The position numbers and the translations under genes were made by a program. DNA of 64,000 bases from Gorsachius magnificus (Eukaryota > Chordata > Aves > Pelecaniformes > Ardeidae): positions 24,834,213-24,898,212 of the forward strand of contig CM067089.1 in assembly GCA_034008185.1 (NCBI GenBank). The letters are read 5' to 3'. Each line of letters opens with the position of its first letter. Positions within the stretch are counted from its first letter, which is position 1. Below the pieces are notes generated by a model. It did no database searches, was not told the origin of the DNA, and saw only the letters and a list, made by a program, of their open reading frames with translations. This document shows positions 12,236 through 23,700 of this stretch, piece after piece.

Positions 12236-13974
12236 TCATTCATTCAGCTGTTCTGGTGTTTGGAACTGATAACATCATATTTTAAGCATTGTTAGTGTTC
12301 TAAAACATAGTCTTCACCAAACTGGAGATTTTAATGCACATGCTTTGGAAGAATGAAACTGGAAAAGGTTAGGTGGGTTCCCTGATGGTGTTTTTAAACT
12401 AAAGTTTAATTTCCAAGACCATAGGAAGGTGATGGTCAGATCACCTACTTAAAATAAAATAGTGCTCTTTGTACAAGAGCTTGTCATGATGCCCAAAGCT
12501 TTTTGTGCAGGGTATCCAGCATTCACATAGTCAAACTACAGGCATCTAGCCTGTGTGTGTAAGCTAGGTGTCTAGGTTCTTCATACACTCGATAAAGAGA
12601 GGTAGGTACCTACACCCTCATCGTCCTCTGGAAGTTCCGTTTTCATGTAAACCACCTAGCTTAGGGATCTAAGGGAAGACTGGATCACTGCCCCAGTGTG
12701 TAGCCACCCCGCTATCTCCAAGCAAGGGTCTGAACAGGCAGAGTCCCAACGGTGAACAACTATGGTTTGGGGTTTTTTTTAAGAGTTATATTACTGAATC
12801 TAGAACAATCGTCCGCAGCTCCAATCACAGCTATGCTTAAGAATCAGTTTTATTGGGAGGCGGTCAGTGGGGAAAGGCTTGCAGTTTACACAGAAAAAGA
12901 GTCTGTTGGAGAGGATTGGATCCAGGAGCTCGTCTGTAAATGAAAGCATTGCCCTTGCTAGGCTACAGTCCAGTGGAAAAAAAAAAAAAGGCCCAGTGCA
13001 GTGTTCTGGGAACCTCACTTATTAGGCAATTTTAATATAGCTGTGACAAGCTCCCTTTAAGCCAGACCTTGGGTAAGGCCTTAGAAATGCTCAGCTGTGC
13101 CATGTGGCTTATAACAAATATCACAAAGTTATTGATTTATTCCATAACTGCTCCCTGCCATGTGTTATGTAAATAACAATGTTTGATAGAATGTGTGGTT
13201 CTTCATGCTGTAATGCATAGGTCTTGGGGAGGTCTTGAGTCAAAAGATGAAAAGCCAACAGCCTCCAGTTGTCCTCAGGATGTGTGCGTGACGCTGCAGC
13301 TGCACACACATGCACCAAGCCCTCCCCCTTTGGGTGCATTTTATAATGATGGTTTTAATGTTTTGTCTGGTTCTGATCTGGGTGGGTATAATCTTCTAAT
13401 TACATAACTTTGAATTTTCTCAGGTTGTCTCCACCTTTAACACTGTCAGTAATTCTCCACTGGAAAAACTAAATTCAGAGTGCTTTCACTGCATATGCTC
13501 ATATCTATACGGATTTAACTTAGAAAAAACATGCAGTCTGAAAACACCACTAATTGTGCTCCAGCTTGTAGGCTGCAGAGCAGCCTCGTTCTGTTTTCCC
13601 ACAGCCAAGGGAAGGCCTCAAGGCCAAAATGTCACCTCAGATTTCTTTTGATCTCAACTTATATTTTATTAACCCTTTTAACTTCACTGAGGGTGTGCAA
13701 GGAAACATGTATATTCCCTTTCATATAAAACCAGTGTTGTCCTTACATCTTGCGTGCAAATGTATGGACAGTTTTTCATACAAAGGATTATTTAGATGTA
13801 ATCTATATGCCTTGTGAGTTACAGATAAGAAGGGGCGGGTAGCATTTATTCTGCAATGTTTATGATTTATTCCCCTTTTATTTTCTCTCTTTAACTCTAT
13901 CCAAAATATTTCTGAGAGTCTTAGTGAAATATAATACTAGAAGCCTTTAATGGCACCTTTTCATCTCACAATTG
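12236..13974. other. Non-coding segment, no gene recognised
   Basis: No supportable gene. A 13-base A run lies at about 12977. The short frames around 12752-13407 on both strands lack any recognised domain. The stretch 13840-13960 is AT-rich unique sequence. Confidence 0.5.
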
Positions 13975-14130
13975 CAGAGTGCTTTTCAGGGCTTAATTAA
14001 ATTTTACAGCACGTCTTTCAGGTGAGTGTAATTTGAATGCATCCATTCCTGTTTGTGAGGAAACTGAGGCAGGGAGTGGTGATTAACTCGAGGCTGTGAG
14101 CCAAACAAAATGTCAGGGTGAGAATTATGG
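13975..14130 (-). mobile_element. MIR SINE relic
   Basis: On the plus strand, AGAGTGCTTTTCAGGGCTTA and AATTAAATTTTACAGCACG, then CTTTCAGGTGAGTGTAATTT, then TGAGGAAACTGAGGCAGGGA, then GGTGATTAACTCGAGGCTGT track the antisense of MIR: the coordinate order of AGCGCTTTACA, TGAGGTAGGTACTATTATTA, GATGAGGAAACTGAGGCA and GAGGTTAAGTGACTTGCCCA. The GAGGAAACTGAGGCA block is nearly intact. The tRNA-derived head is not recognisable at the far end. This is a mammal-like, very old insertion that birds share by descent. Confidence 0.7.
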
Positions 14131-17100
14131 CCCAGGAGATATGATTAGTATCATACAATTCCAGCACGATTTGGTTCTTAAAGATTTCATCAAACAGGCA
14201 ACACAAATGGTGGCCGCCTGCTCTGGCAGAGGAGCCAAATAGCTTCTCCAGACTCTTCCTTTCCTTAGCCTTTGCAATGACTAGTGGTTTATGCCTCAGT
14301 CCAGTTTTGGGGCTTCTCAAATCTTTGGGCATGCCAGATGTTTGCTCAGCCCTCCAAAACGATCAGAAGAAAATGAGTGGATGATCACATTCTACCTCCA
14401 TCTTCTCAGCATATGGCATAGGCCTCTCACCCCTTTCTGCTGACAGTCCTGTTAGGGCGGGCTCTGAATGCATCCATCAACTCCTAAAGCCATGGTCGTC
14501 TACAAGATAAACTCTGTAATGTTAGTTGCAAAAGGCATGGGGCTCCTTGCCTGGTCCTTGCTAGTGGTAAATGGGGAGTTTTTCATCCCTCTCTTGGCTG
14601 AAAACTATTGAAAGCAGCCTGTCCTCTTCTGCAGGTAGACAGATGGAAGGGAAGAAAGCTGCTGGGAGGAAAGTGTTCATTTAGTCTGCACATTTGTCTT
14701 ACAAAGATCCTTTATAGATTCAATCATCAGCAGCTAGTACCCAAGCACAGTTACAGACGATGCTGTAGGATAGGCCATAAAGCATCATACGGGAGTGGGA
14801 AGATAAACTTTCTGACCCCTCGGTGATCCTGGGTTGAAAATCATCCCTGCTTTGACCAGAGCCTGCCTGTCAGGGGAATGGAGCTCTGTGAGCCTCTCAT
14901 GCACGTTTGGCTCCCTGCTCTGTGCTCCTATCTGCAGAGGGTATGGTATTATCTTGCCTGCCTGGCAGACCTGGAACTGATGTGCACTGGAATTTTAAAA
15001 GTGGGCTATGGCCATTTCTTTGAAGGTATGTGAAAAAAGGCTGATATCAAGCACATGAGAGATCACGGATACAGTGTGCAGGCTGAGAGGGCCCTTCCCT
15101 TTGGACCAGTCACCACGGTGAGAAAAGGTCTTTGGTTGCGAGACAGGCTCATAACAAGCAGAGCAGTAGTTTTAATGAGTTAAGGAAACTGTCTTCGGAA
15201 ATCAGTGGTTTGAATTAACTTTTCATTCTCTCAGCAGAGAAGCCAAAGACTGAATGATGTCCCTTTGTCACGAGAAACCGGTCTCAGACCTAAAGGAAAG
15301 AGAGAGGATGCTCTTGCTGTTGAATGCACAGTCCTTCGCTGCCTGGCTCTGCTGGAGCCTCAGCCTGCACCAGGCAAGCACTACCACATCTGGGCTTTCC
15401 AAAGCCTGAGCAGGACTTAGCACGGCTGACTCCCGTCCCTCCAGGTAGGGTATGTAATGTGGTAACACAGTATGCTTTCCGTGTGCTTTTTGGTAGCCAC
15501 TAGGCAGGTATAAAGGAGGCAAAAAGAAGTTTTCTATTTACAGCATTATCAGGCTTACCTAAAAGTACTTACCTGAGTGTGAAATGGCTCCTCACAGTCC
15601 TGCAGAGGCCAATCTTCCACTGCTGTTCTATGAAATGGGCACTGTGCGGTTTGTCTTTTTATCAGAGTAATATAATCAGAGTACGAATGAGGCCATGCAA
15701 TTGCTCAACAGTTTTTGCTACTTATTGTTGATCATCTTTCCAATACCTTTGTTTTCTCCTTCACGCTGACCTCTTCTAATAGTGAAGTCAACAGCTGTGG
15801 CCACGTGCACAGGACGTACTTTGACAGCAGCAGGGTTCAGCTGACAGACTCTGGAATATATTATTTCAGCAGCGTCATCTGGGTCTGTAGCTGGCTCTTC
15901 TATAAAGTTGAAGGCCTTGGGTTTTTTTCTCCTTTTCATCTTCTTTCCACTACACCAGCACTGCAGAGGGACCTTAAAGTATGCGTAGGAAAGTGGGCCT
16001 TGGGGACAGGCTTTACTTCAGGGTTAGAAACCCAGCTTTTTTTAATTTACAAGTGCTTGTGTGTAAATCTGTTTCACTACCCTAACTTCACATCAAAGTA
16101 TTTGAGCTGTGCTGTACTTGATGAGAGCAAGAGTGCATGTTTGTCACTGCATAAGCAAAATGAAAATACCTTCAGGAACAGGGAGATAGAGACCTGAGCA
16201 CAGCACGCCTTAGAGGATTTGCCACTAATTTCAATGACAGAAAGTTGGGGGTTTTTTTTTTTTCACATTAGCATTCCTCCAGATTAAATGTTCTGCAATA
16301 AATGCCATTCTGAACCTTGCTTATGATTGAGGCTATTTCACAAGGGCATTTAGGCTCCTTCAAAACCCCTGTGTGGGGTGGAACTAGTGACTTGGGAGAC
16401 TCAAGGCCACTGGGAAGGAGTGCAGAAAGTGCCCAGGAGCCTAATTCTCCTCTCACAGAGCACAGACCACTCCCGTTGACCCCACTGCCTGAGCCCTTCA
16501 GCCATCAGGAGAGCCACGGCAAGAAGTCAGACATGTGTATCAGGAGGAATTTCTGCTGATCCCATGCTGGGTAGAGCAAGAGGAATTGCTTGCGAGTGGA
16601 GAGAGCGCCCTTGAGATCAGGATGCATCCCAGCTCTTTGGTGAGAATGATTCCAGAGGGGTGTTTAAGTGTTTAGTTTTCAGGAAGATTAGCTGCACCTT
16701 TCATTTGTCCTTTGAAGATCATTTTTGCTCTGTAAAAGGCTTTAAAAAAATGGCAAACCTGTGCACAGGCACATACAAAAAAGAAGAAAACACAGGGTTA
16801 TGGGAAGAAGCTGAGATTCTATCTGTTTTATTGAATGGTCCTGGAATATAGTAACAAGGGGACAGTCGCATGCTTAATCATCTCACTCTTACTACTGGAA
16901 ACGATGCTTGACAATAGAGTGCGCTGATATGAATGTAAGAGTAGGGGAAAGAAAAAAAAAACCTAAGGAACAAAATAAGCATAAAATGTAAACAAAATTC
17001 TGCTAGGAGTATTTGTAGTGACAGATGCTTTGGTAGATAGGGCAAAAAATATATTCCTTTCTCCTAAAGGGAAATAGGTGGAAGTCCATCAAATAAACTT

Positions 17101-17300
17101 TGTCCTGGCATATTTTATTTTTGCGTGGAGGAAAAGGAAAAGATCTTTTTTGATGTGGGCTTTTTTTTTTTTTTCCCCCTTCTGCTGTTTTTTCCTTTTC
17201 TGCCATACCAGAAAAAAAGATCATGGAAGATAAGCCAGGCAAAAGAAAAAAAAAAGGGGGGGGAGGTTACTCTGAGTATCAGAGAGGGGGCTAATTGTCA
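14131..17300. other. Non-coding segment, no gene recognised
   Basis: No supportable gene. The 160-codon frame at 15715-16197 begins in pyrimidine-rich text and resembles no known family; a 73-codon frame runs opposite it. At 15560-15620 there are faint ACTTACCTGAGTG-like words of an old repeat. Short A or T runs occur at about 16252 and 16951. Confidence 0.5.
17161..17263. repeat. Low-complexity T, C, A and G runs
   Basis: A run of 14 T followed by 5 C sits at 17161-17179. After a pyrimidine-rich stretch, an A run and then 8 G follow at 17244-17263. This homopolymer-rich text produces open frames of lysine or phenylalanine that should not be read as protein. Confidence 0.85.
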
Positions 17301-17561
17301 AGGTTATATCTCCAAAGATGATTGATGTGAGGCTGGGTTTTTCTGTCAGCCTGTCACAAAGCAGGAATGTTTAATGTTCTCATTATTGGTTACGCTGTTG
17401 TGTATATTTCTCTGTCAGCACTGCGGACCCATCTGAACTGCCAAGGCACTTCAAAGCCCTGCAGGTCATTTATCATCCTCCTGACGCTGCGAATGTTCAG
17501 CCTCAGCTGAGTGCCAGGGATTTGTTATGACTTGAGAGCCAGCTGACAGACAGGTCTGCTG

Positions 17562-17580
17562 CAAAAAGGATTCCTTTTTG
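17562..17580. repeat. Perfect inverted repeat, 9-bp arms, 1-bp centre
   Basis: CAAAAAGGA and TCCTTTTTG flank a single T, giving a 19-bp palindrome. With a one-base centre it cannot fold as a simple RNA hairpin without opening a few pairs, so a symmetric protein-binding site or a chance palindrome is likelier than an RNA structure. Confidence 0.9.
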
Positions 17581-17617
17581 TCACACTGCGAAAACATCAA
17601 TGTTCCTATAATGGCCT

Positions 17618-17652
17618 ACAACTGTCAAAGGGGACTGCCACCTGACAGTTGT
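17618..17652. repeat. Perfect inverted repeat, 10-bp arms, 15-nt loop
   Basis: ACAACTGTCA at 17618-17627 and TGACAGTTGT at 17643-17652 are exact reverse complements, separated by 15 bases. Each arm contains both a TGACAG hexamer and an overlapping MYB-like CAACTG/CAGTTG word. A T-G wobble could add one more pair if the region were transcribed. The stem is too short for a microRNA precursor. Confidence 0.92.
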
Positions 17653-17806
17653 GTGGTCTCACTAATTTGCAGCCCGGTGACTTGTTTCCTTGAGTTTAGA
17701 TTCAGTTACGGTGTCACATGCAAACAGGTCACCATCTGTCGTCCTGTGCCGGGGGCACATGGTAGGGGGTGGAGAGGGAGAGGAGGAAAAGATGAAGTGG
17801 CAAACT

Positions 17807-17840
17807 GGGGGTGGGGGAGATGCAAGGGGGGTGTGGGGGG
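17807..17840 (+). other. G-quadruplex-forming motif
   Basis: Four G tracts on the plus strand: G5 at 17807-17811, G5 at 17813-17817, G6 at 17826-17831 and G6 at 17835-17840, with loops of 1, 8 and 3 bases. Further G runs at 17751-17755 and 17765-17769 extend the cluster upstream. Such spacing is compatible with a stable quadruplex in vitro; a function is not implied. Confidence 0.7.
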
Positions 17841-17988
17841 AAGAAAAGGCTATGCAAATCAAAGCCGTGTCTTTATTTCAGATTCCTGTTTCCTGAACGT
17901 TTCTAGCCCACCACAATGTGAATCTCTGAAAGTTGTGATGAAAATCAAGGCAGGGAAAGAAAGGACCTTGCAAACAGCCAGAGCTAGT

Positions 17989-18023
17989 GAGAGAGGAGGG
18001 GGGAGAAGAGAGAGAGAGAGAAA
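17989..18023 (+). repeat. Polypurine tract with (GA)n core
   Basis: Thirty-five consecutive purines, including an uninterrupted GA dinucleotide run at about 18008-18021. Potentially able to form intramolecular triplex DNA. Its translation explains the Arg/Glu-rich tail of the longest open frame in the window (17578-18084), which I therefore do not call as a gene. Confidence 0.88.
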
Positions 18024-20757
18024 TATCAGGGCTTTGTTTCCTTTCCCAGGCCATGACATGATTAATCGTTTTCTTCTGATCTAATTTTGGAACATGAAAA
18101 ACAGCACATTTGTCTTGAAGAAAAATGATGTGCCGTACTGCGCAGATGGAAATTTCGAGCAATGAAAAAGATTAAAGTGAAATTCCACTCCTTAGACCTA
18201 ATCATGAGTTGTAGATTATTCTGTCGTTCTAACCAGATGGTAGGCTTGATTCCACAACCCCCTTCTTATATTAATGAATACTAGACTGTTATATTTGACT
18301 TAGGTAAGTGAAATGTCTATCAAGCCTAATGGACTGCCAGCCAGCATAACACATGTTGTACCACTGAGGGTCCTTGCTGCATTTTTCATGTTTTATACTA
18401 ATGTAGAACATTTTGTTTCCTACTGTTTTCCATCATTGTCACTGTTTGCTAAATATTTTCACATGTAGGGGGAAAAAAGTAAAAAACTTGTGTCCAGAGC
18501 TAATTTCCTCACGTTGGTTGCAGCTATAATTCTACAAGTAAAACAGTCACCCGAAGCAATGCATACAAGAACTCAATAGTAACTTGATTAAGTTCCCAGT
18601 CAACAAGACTGCACTAGGCTGTATGTTAACAAACCTAATTATAGGCAGCATGGTGATAAATTGTGCAGGGTGCGTGTAGCACATCTCTGAGGTCATGTCT
18701 AGAAAAGAAGTTTTGCCCCAGGGGACAGGGATGGGGTGTCATTTCTAAATAAAGTAAACACAGGTTCACTGATGTTTCCCATTGGGTTGCCTTCCGCTTT
18801 CTGACAAACGTTTTTCTAGCAGGGGTGTCCCAAGAGATCCTTGCGAGAATGGAAGAGCGGAGGAGCAAAGGAATGAGAGGCTGGGGGATTCTCTTTAACC
18901 TTTCCAACTGTGCAGTCCTGTGACCGCCATGTAACTTCTACCACGCTTGGACTTGTCAGAGTCACAGGTACTGGTAATCGTACGTTAGGATGGATGCTAC
19001 CACTTGTGCTCAGAAACCATGTTACCGTTTTCAGCATTTAGCCTAGCAAAATAATACTTCTCATCTGTGCTGAATGTGAGAGCAGGGCGGGATCTTTTCC
19101 TTGTACATAAAGTAAAAAGGTAAAAATCTCTGGTTTCTTCTATCAGAAAAGCAATAGTTGGGCCTTTGTTGCACCCAGCATGTGCGTGAGTGCCTGCCTC
19201 CGGTTCCGTCGGGGAGCACGCCACCAGGTAGGGGAAGCGTGCGTGCACAGGGCTAATTTTAGATGTTGAAAGAATCAACAGGATGCGTGGACTGAGTTAC
19301 TCTCTGCCTAGGAGAGAACAACTCCAGAAACTTGAGTAAGCAGGCAACAGTTGTCCAAATCTGGACTTACTAAAGTGTGATAGATATAGTAAAGTTATAA
19401 ATGTTCATTTAGGCTGAGCAAATCCTGGTAAAGGATTTTGCCATTGCCTGGCAAGGCATCGAATTACACCTCCTAACCAACTAACTAGGATATTTGCATT
19501 TGAAGAGGAAAATCTTTTTGACAATGGAATGAATTTAAAGCTTCCATACTGCTTTAGTGATTTTATTCTCGGGTTTTTAAAACTATTTCTTAAGGTTACA
19601 ATTCCGAACTCCAAAGGACATACCTTCCTCAGCGAAGCTACCATTGATGTTAACTGCTGAATAAAGACTTTCGGCTTGTGCCATAGAATAAACTCCAAAT
19701 GGCCCCCACTGTGAGTGCCCCTACAGTTTGGACCCTCTTGGTTGACAATTTTCCCTTTTTCTCATACACACAATGCTTTTTGAAAGGATAAGGTGTGGAG
19801 GTCCTGAGCAGAATTCCTGTGTTTTGCTCGTTGTATCTCACCTGTGCTAAAAGCAAACAAATTGGAAGGCTTAAATTAGTATGTCTCAAAATGCTTCCCT
19901 TTGTAATTAATTACAAAAATATTTTTTATATTTGTACTGATTGTATCTGTCCAAGAATACAAACTAAAATACCAAGACTCTTTCACCACATTTCTGTTAT
20001 GGTTGGATTTAGATTCTGTCTTAGCCCTCCCTAAAGCTTGCTCTCATGGGATTAAAAATTTTCCTTGATGAGATTCCCTATGCAAAAAGTTGCATGGGAA
20101 TTTTTTTTCAATTCATTTAGGACAAAACCCTCACTTGCCCTGTGTTTACTGAGAGCGGTATAGAGGAGTCAGTTACCCCTTAAAAATGATCTGTGCAGAT
20201 TACCAGTCTGTGTAGTTCATATCCTCTGGAGAAAGCTGGCTTTTTGCAGTGTTGCTTCTCTTCTGCACGGGGCGTGTGGAGCTGAGTTGGCAGTGAAGGG
20301 AAAGTAATTTGTTCCTGACAAGGGCCAGTAGCAGACTATTTCTTCACTGGAAGAAAGTGACAATCAAGCAGGAAATTGCGATTGCAGTTCCTTATTTGAA
20401 CTGATCTTTCTTAGGAGCTGGTAGACATATCTTAACTTAGCCTTTAGCTTGTTTTCTTCAGTCTCATGGTTTTGCTTTCCGTGAAATGTCAAGGACCTCG
20501 AATTCCTGCAATGTTTACAGTTTGGCCTGTGGAATTTGTGGCCTGCTCAGAGTGTCACAACTTCACAATTTTATTGTGAAAGTAACACAGGAAAGGCAGG
20601 CATTGCTTGCTCCTCCCCTGGTAGAGTTTCCCAAGAATGACTGCAGCTTGGGGAGAGGACCTTGACCCACAGAGGGAGAGGATAACACACCTGAAGGGGA
20701 GAGCAAACTGCCTTTTGTTGTTGAATCCTTACTAAGCCAACTTGTTTCCAAGCGCAG
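18024..20757. other. Non-coding segment, no gene recognised
   Basis: No supportable gene or repeat. Several minus-strand frames of 60-97 codons at 18635-19889 overlap one another in different frames and show no domain. The text is mixed-composition unique sequence. Confidence 0.5.
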
Positions 20758-20784
20758 GGATGGATGGATGGATGGATGGATGGA
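20758..20784 (+). repeat. (GGAT)n microsatellite
   Basis: Twenty-seven bases of perfect GGAT tetranucleotide repeat (six full units plus GGA). It is the only clean microsatellite of this length in the window. It is read as Ser-Ile-His-Pro repeats on the minus strand, which accounts for the odd composition of two small frames there. Confidence 0.97.
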
Positions 20785-23700
20785 GGTGTGCTATAGCTAT
20801 ATGCAAGCCTCGGAAAGCACTCGTCTTCCTGCAAGAGCGTATTACAGCCTTTCTGTTCTGCAGTGGGTTACCACCCTGCTGTAACTTTGACTGATGGCAA
20901 GTGATGGGAACAGAAAATAAAGGTCCACAATTGGTGCTCAGTAACACTGCCCAGAAGGGCAGGACCTCAGCCAGATGGAACATCTATACAGGTTTGGAAG
21001 AAGGTTACTTAAAGCAGGGTCAGCGAGATGTCTGCCAGTTTCCACGTGTCCAAACTCTGCATGAGTGCTCGGAGCTGGGGTGCTCGCACTCATGTTTTAA
21101 ATTAGTACGCCTACATAGGCCTCGCAGCTCTGAATCAACCTGACATTAACTTTCTGAAAACAAGAACCTATGGCTCCTAGCATTTCTTACGAGAGGATCG
21201 CTTACTCGAGTGGTGGATGCCCTTCTAAAATCCTAGGCCATCCAAAGATGACTTTTTCACGCTACCTCCCCACATCCTACCCTTCTTGGTTGCCTGCCTA
21301 CCTTCTGAGAAAATCGCCCTATTCATACTTCTGACCCAAGGCTCAGGTCATCGGATGCCAAAGCCATTCCCCCTGGTCAAAATGGGTCCCTCTGGTGGGA
21401 CTGAGGGCAAGGAAGGAAGGAATACACTCATCCGGACTGCAAAACTATCTCTTCCAATAGTTCTCATGAGTGGATTGACAAGTCTTCCCTGCCCCCAAAA
21501 TGTTTATTTCCATTTTACGCATATTCCCAACTTCTCATCCTCCATGCACTCTTCTCGCTTTTGTCCCCTGCAACTTTCATCAGTTTGTTTCTTTCCTTTC
21601 AGACGTGCTTAAGGCACAGCAAAAGTTGATACAATCTAATACAAACTTCCCTGTTTGGTGTATCATAAAATGTAGTGCCTGGTGTGTTCATTCCCCTCCT
21701 GTCATCAAGTGCCAGCTTCAGCAGTGCTTAGTGCCTCCAGGTTCTTCCTGCTGTCATTTTCACTTCCCCCCAAGGACTAAACATTTAAAAACCGAGAAAT
21801 CCTAACTGAGCTCCTAAGTAACACTTGAACCACACTGATCTTGGGTAAACAGTTCCCAGAGTGTTACCATTCCTGATGTTGAAAGAGCAGATCAGTGAAG
21901 GAAGAGAATGTGCATACAAATTCTCAGTAATCAGGCAGCCAGCTAATTTCTAAATATTGACAGATTCCTTTAGAAGCTATTAATTTTGTTTACATTTAAA
22001 CTGACACACAAGCTAATGAGCCTACCATTTACTCATGAAAGACTTTTACCCAATTTTTAATAAGAGCTAATGGTTTAAGGCTTAATTTAGCGAGAGGAAT
22101 TAAAAAAAATAATGTAAACCTGGGTGCTTTTTTGTCCATTTCTTATATAAGTATTTATGTATTTAAGCTTTTTTCATTAAACTGCTTTTTGCGGTTTACC
22201 CAGCAGACAAGTAAGAGGAAAGACTACCCATCACCCTTTGGGCAGAACTTTTTTTGTCCTGACACATACCTATGTGGGAGGTGATATCAGGTGCTGAAGA
22301 AACACCTGATCTTTTGTTGGCCAGAAGCCAGCCTTTCAGCATAGGAGTAGGTGTATATTTTTATTGAAAGGTAAACCCTAGGTCTTCAGTAAGCAGCAAC
22401 ATTTCTTACTTAAACCGGGCTTTAGACTCCTGTCTCCTTCCAGGGTATAGGTTGGGTTGTGTCAGGGCCCTGATTGGAATTAATGGCTCTGGTGAGGCTC
22501 ACCTGGGATGCCCACCCACAACCCTTGCCTGCAGGTCCAAGAGCACAATTTCAGCTTAGCCTTGGGCACCCAGGTGTCGCCTAAGCCAAGTTATAGGTGT
22601 TCTTGTGCCATCTGTCTGCTGCTCTGGCTTGCTGGCTGGTTTTCTAGGGTGGACTCCAGAGCTGCCCCACGAGGTAGCTTTGTCTCCTGCCCTGTGTCCT
22701 GAGTGGACCTTAGACCTGTGTCACAGACTTATTTCCAGCCTCCTCTCCTGACTGGGCTCCCTGGGAGAATCCTGCACTTGACTGTTTTTCTCACCTTATC
22801 TGAGGCTGTCAATGGACCCCAACACAACCACCAGTCCAGTCCTGTTCAGACAATGTGGGGTGGCACTCACATTACTCTAATTTCCCAGCTTGTTCTCTCC
22901 TTGGAGAAGCCCTGCTCTTGCTGCTCCCTGATCAGTGGCCTTTTTTAGGTTTCAGGATCAGTAAGTATGCGGTGCAGCAGGAGAGCTCCCAGCCAGCCTT
23001 CCTTTAGTCAAGGTCTGGCCCATCTGTGGCCCCATCTCATGTTCCCTGCTCAAGATAAATAGGGTTTGCTTGAACATCTCGCTGCTACACATGGTACAAC
23101 TCTGCTCAGGGCTCTTGCATCAAAGTTGAAGATGTCTTCTCAGGCCCATGAGCATGGGTTTTCAAGGGGCTGGGGACAAGCCTGTTACTGATTCTACTTG
23201 GTTTTACAAGTATAATTGGTTCCTGCTTCAACATGTAATCTTTTTTTTTCATTTAGGCACAGAACTCTTTAACCTGCCATGTGACTTTGTGCAGATTCAA
23301 AATGGCCTCCCTGCCCCCATTTGTTAGTGGAAGGGGTAGGGTTTCCCTGATGCAGTGCCAAATTTATATATAATTTGAAATATTCTTCTAGATGAGATGC
23401 TGTGTTTTGTAGTCCTCAAGGAAAGCATAATTTCTTTGGGGATATATGCAAATACACTGATATCTGAAAAAAACCAGTATTTATAAAGGAAACAGTTGAA
23501 CATCTAGCCTGTATCCCAGTTTCTGTTGTTGTTATTGGTTTTTTAGAAGCATATACTCACAGTAAATTCATACCAAATTTCTCAGATAATTTCACAGAAG
23601 AGTACGTGAAGAAAGGCTTCAGCATTATTGGTGACTATCTACCATAAGCTCATGATAGCAGATGACTGGTGAAATGCTGACGTTTCCTTAGTCCTGCCTC

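Larger units (their letters stand above)
17343..17652. promoter_or_regulatory. Candidate cis-regulatory element: TGACAG cluster
   Basis: Six copies of TGACAG or its complement CTGTCA lie at 17343-17348, 17351-17356, 17412-17417, 17544-17549, 17622-17627 and 17643-17648. By base composition about 0.15 would be expected in 306 bp counting both strands. TGACAG is the established core of TALE homeodomain sites (MEIS, PREP, TGIF). The last two copies face each other as parts of a perfect inverted repeat, and a second perfect inverted repeat sits about 40 bp upstream of it. The surrounding text is not low complexity and matches no repeat I recognise. Enhancer function, and the identity of any binding factor, are inference. 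Confidence 0.4.

Noticed and set aside
15715..16197. 160-codon plus-strand open frame
   Set aside because: Translation resembles no family I know, shows no signal peptide pattern that persists, and a 73-codon frame runs opposite it. No splice or promoter context supports it.
17618..17652. MicroRNA precursor hairpin
   Set aside because: The stem is only 10-11 pairs; a precursor needs roughly 25-30 pairs and the flanks do not extend the pairing.
17578..18084. Longest open frame in the window (168 codons)
   Set aside because: It is driven by G-rich and polypurine low-complexity sequence, spans the candidate TGACAG element, and overlaps several other frames on both strands. No domain is recognisable.
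20571..20983. Apparent Ser-Ile-His-Pro repeat peptides on the minus strand
   Set aside because: They are translations of the GGAT microsatellite at 20758-20784.
21485..21530. Additional MIR relic (CCCTGCCCCCAAAATG, then CCATTTTACGC)
   Set aside because: Two short word matches in a pyrimidine-rich stretch with no further supporting blocks; chance is likely.
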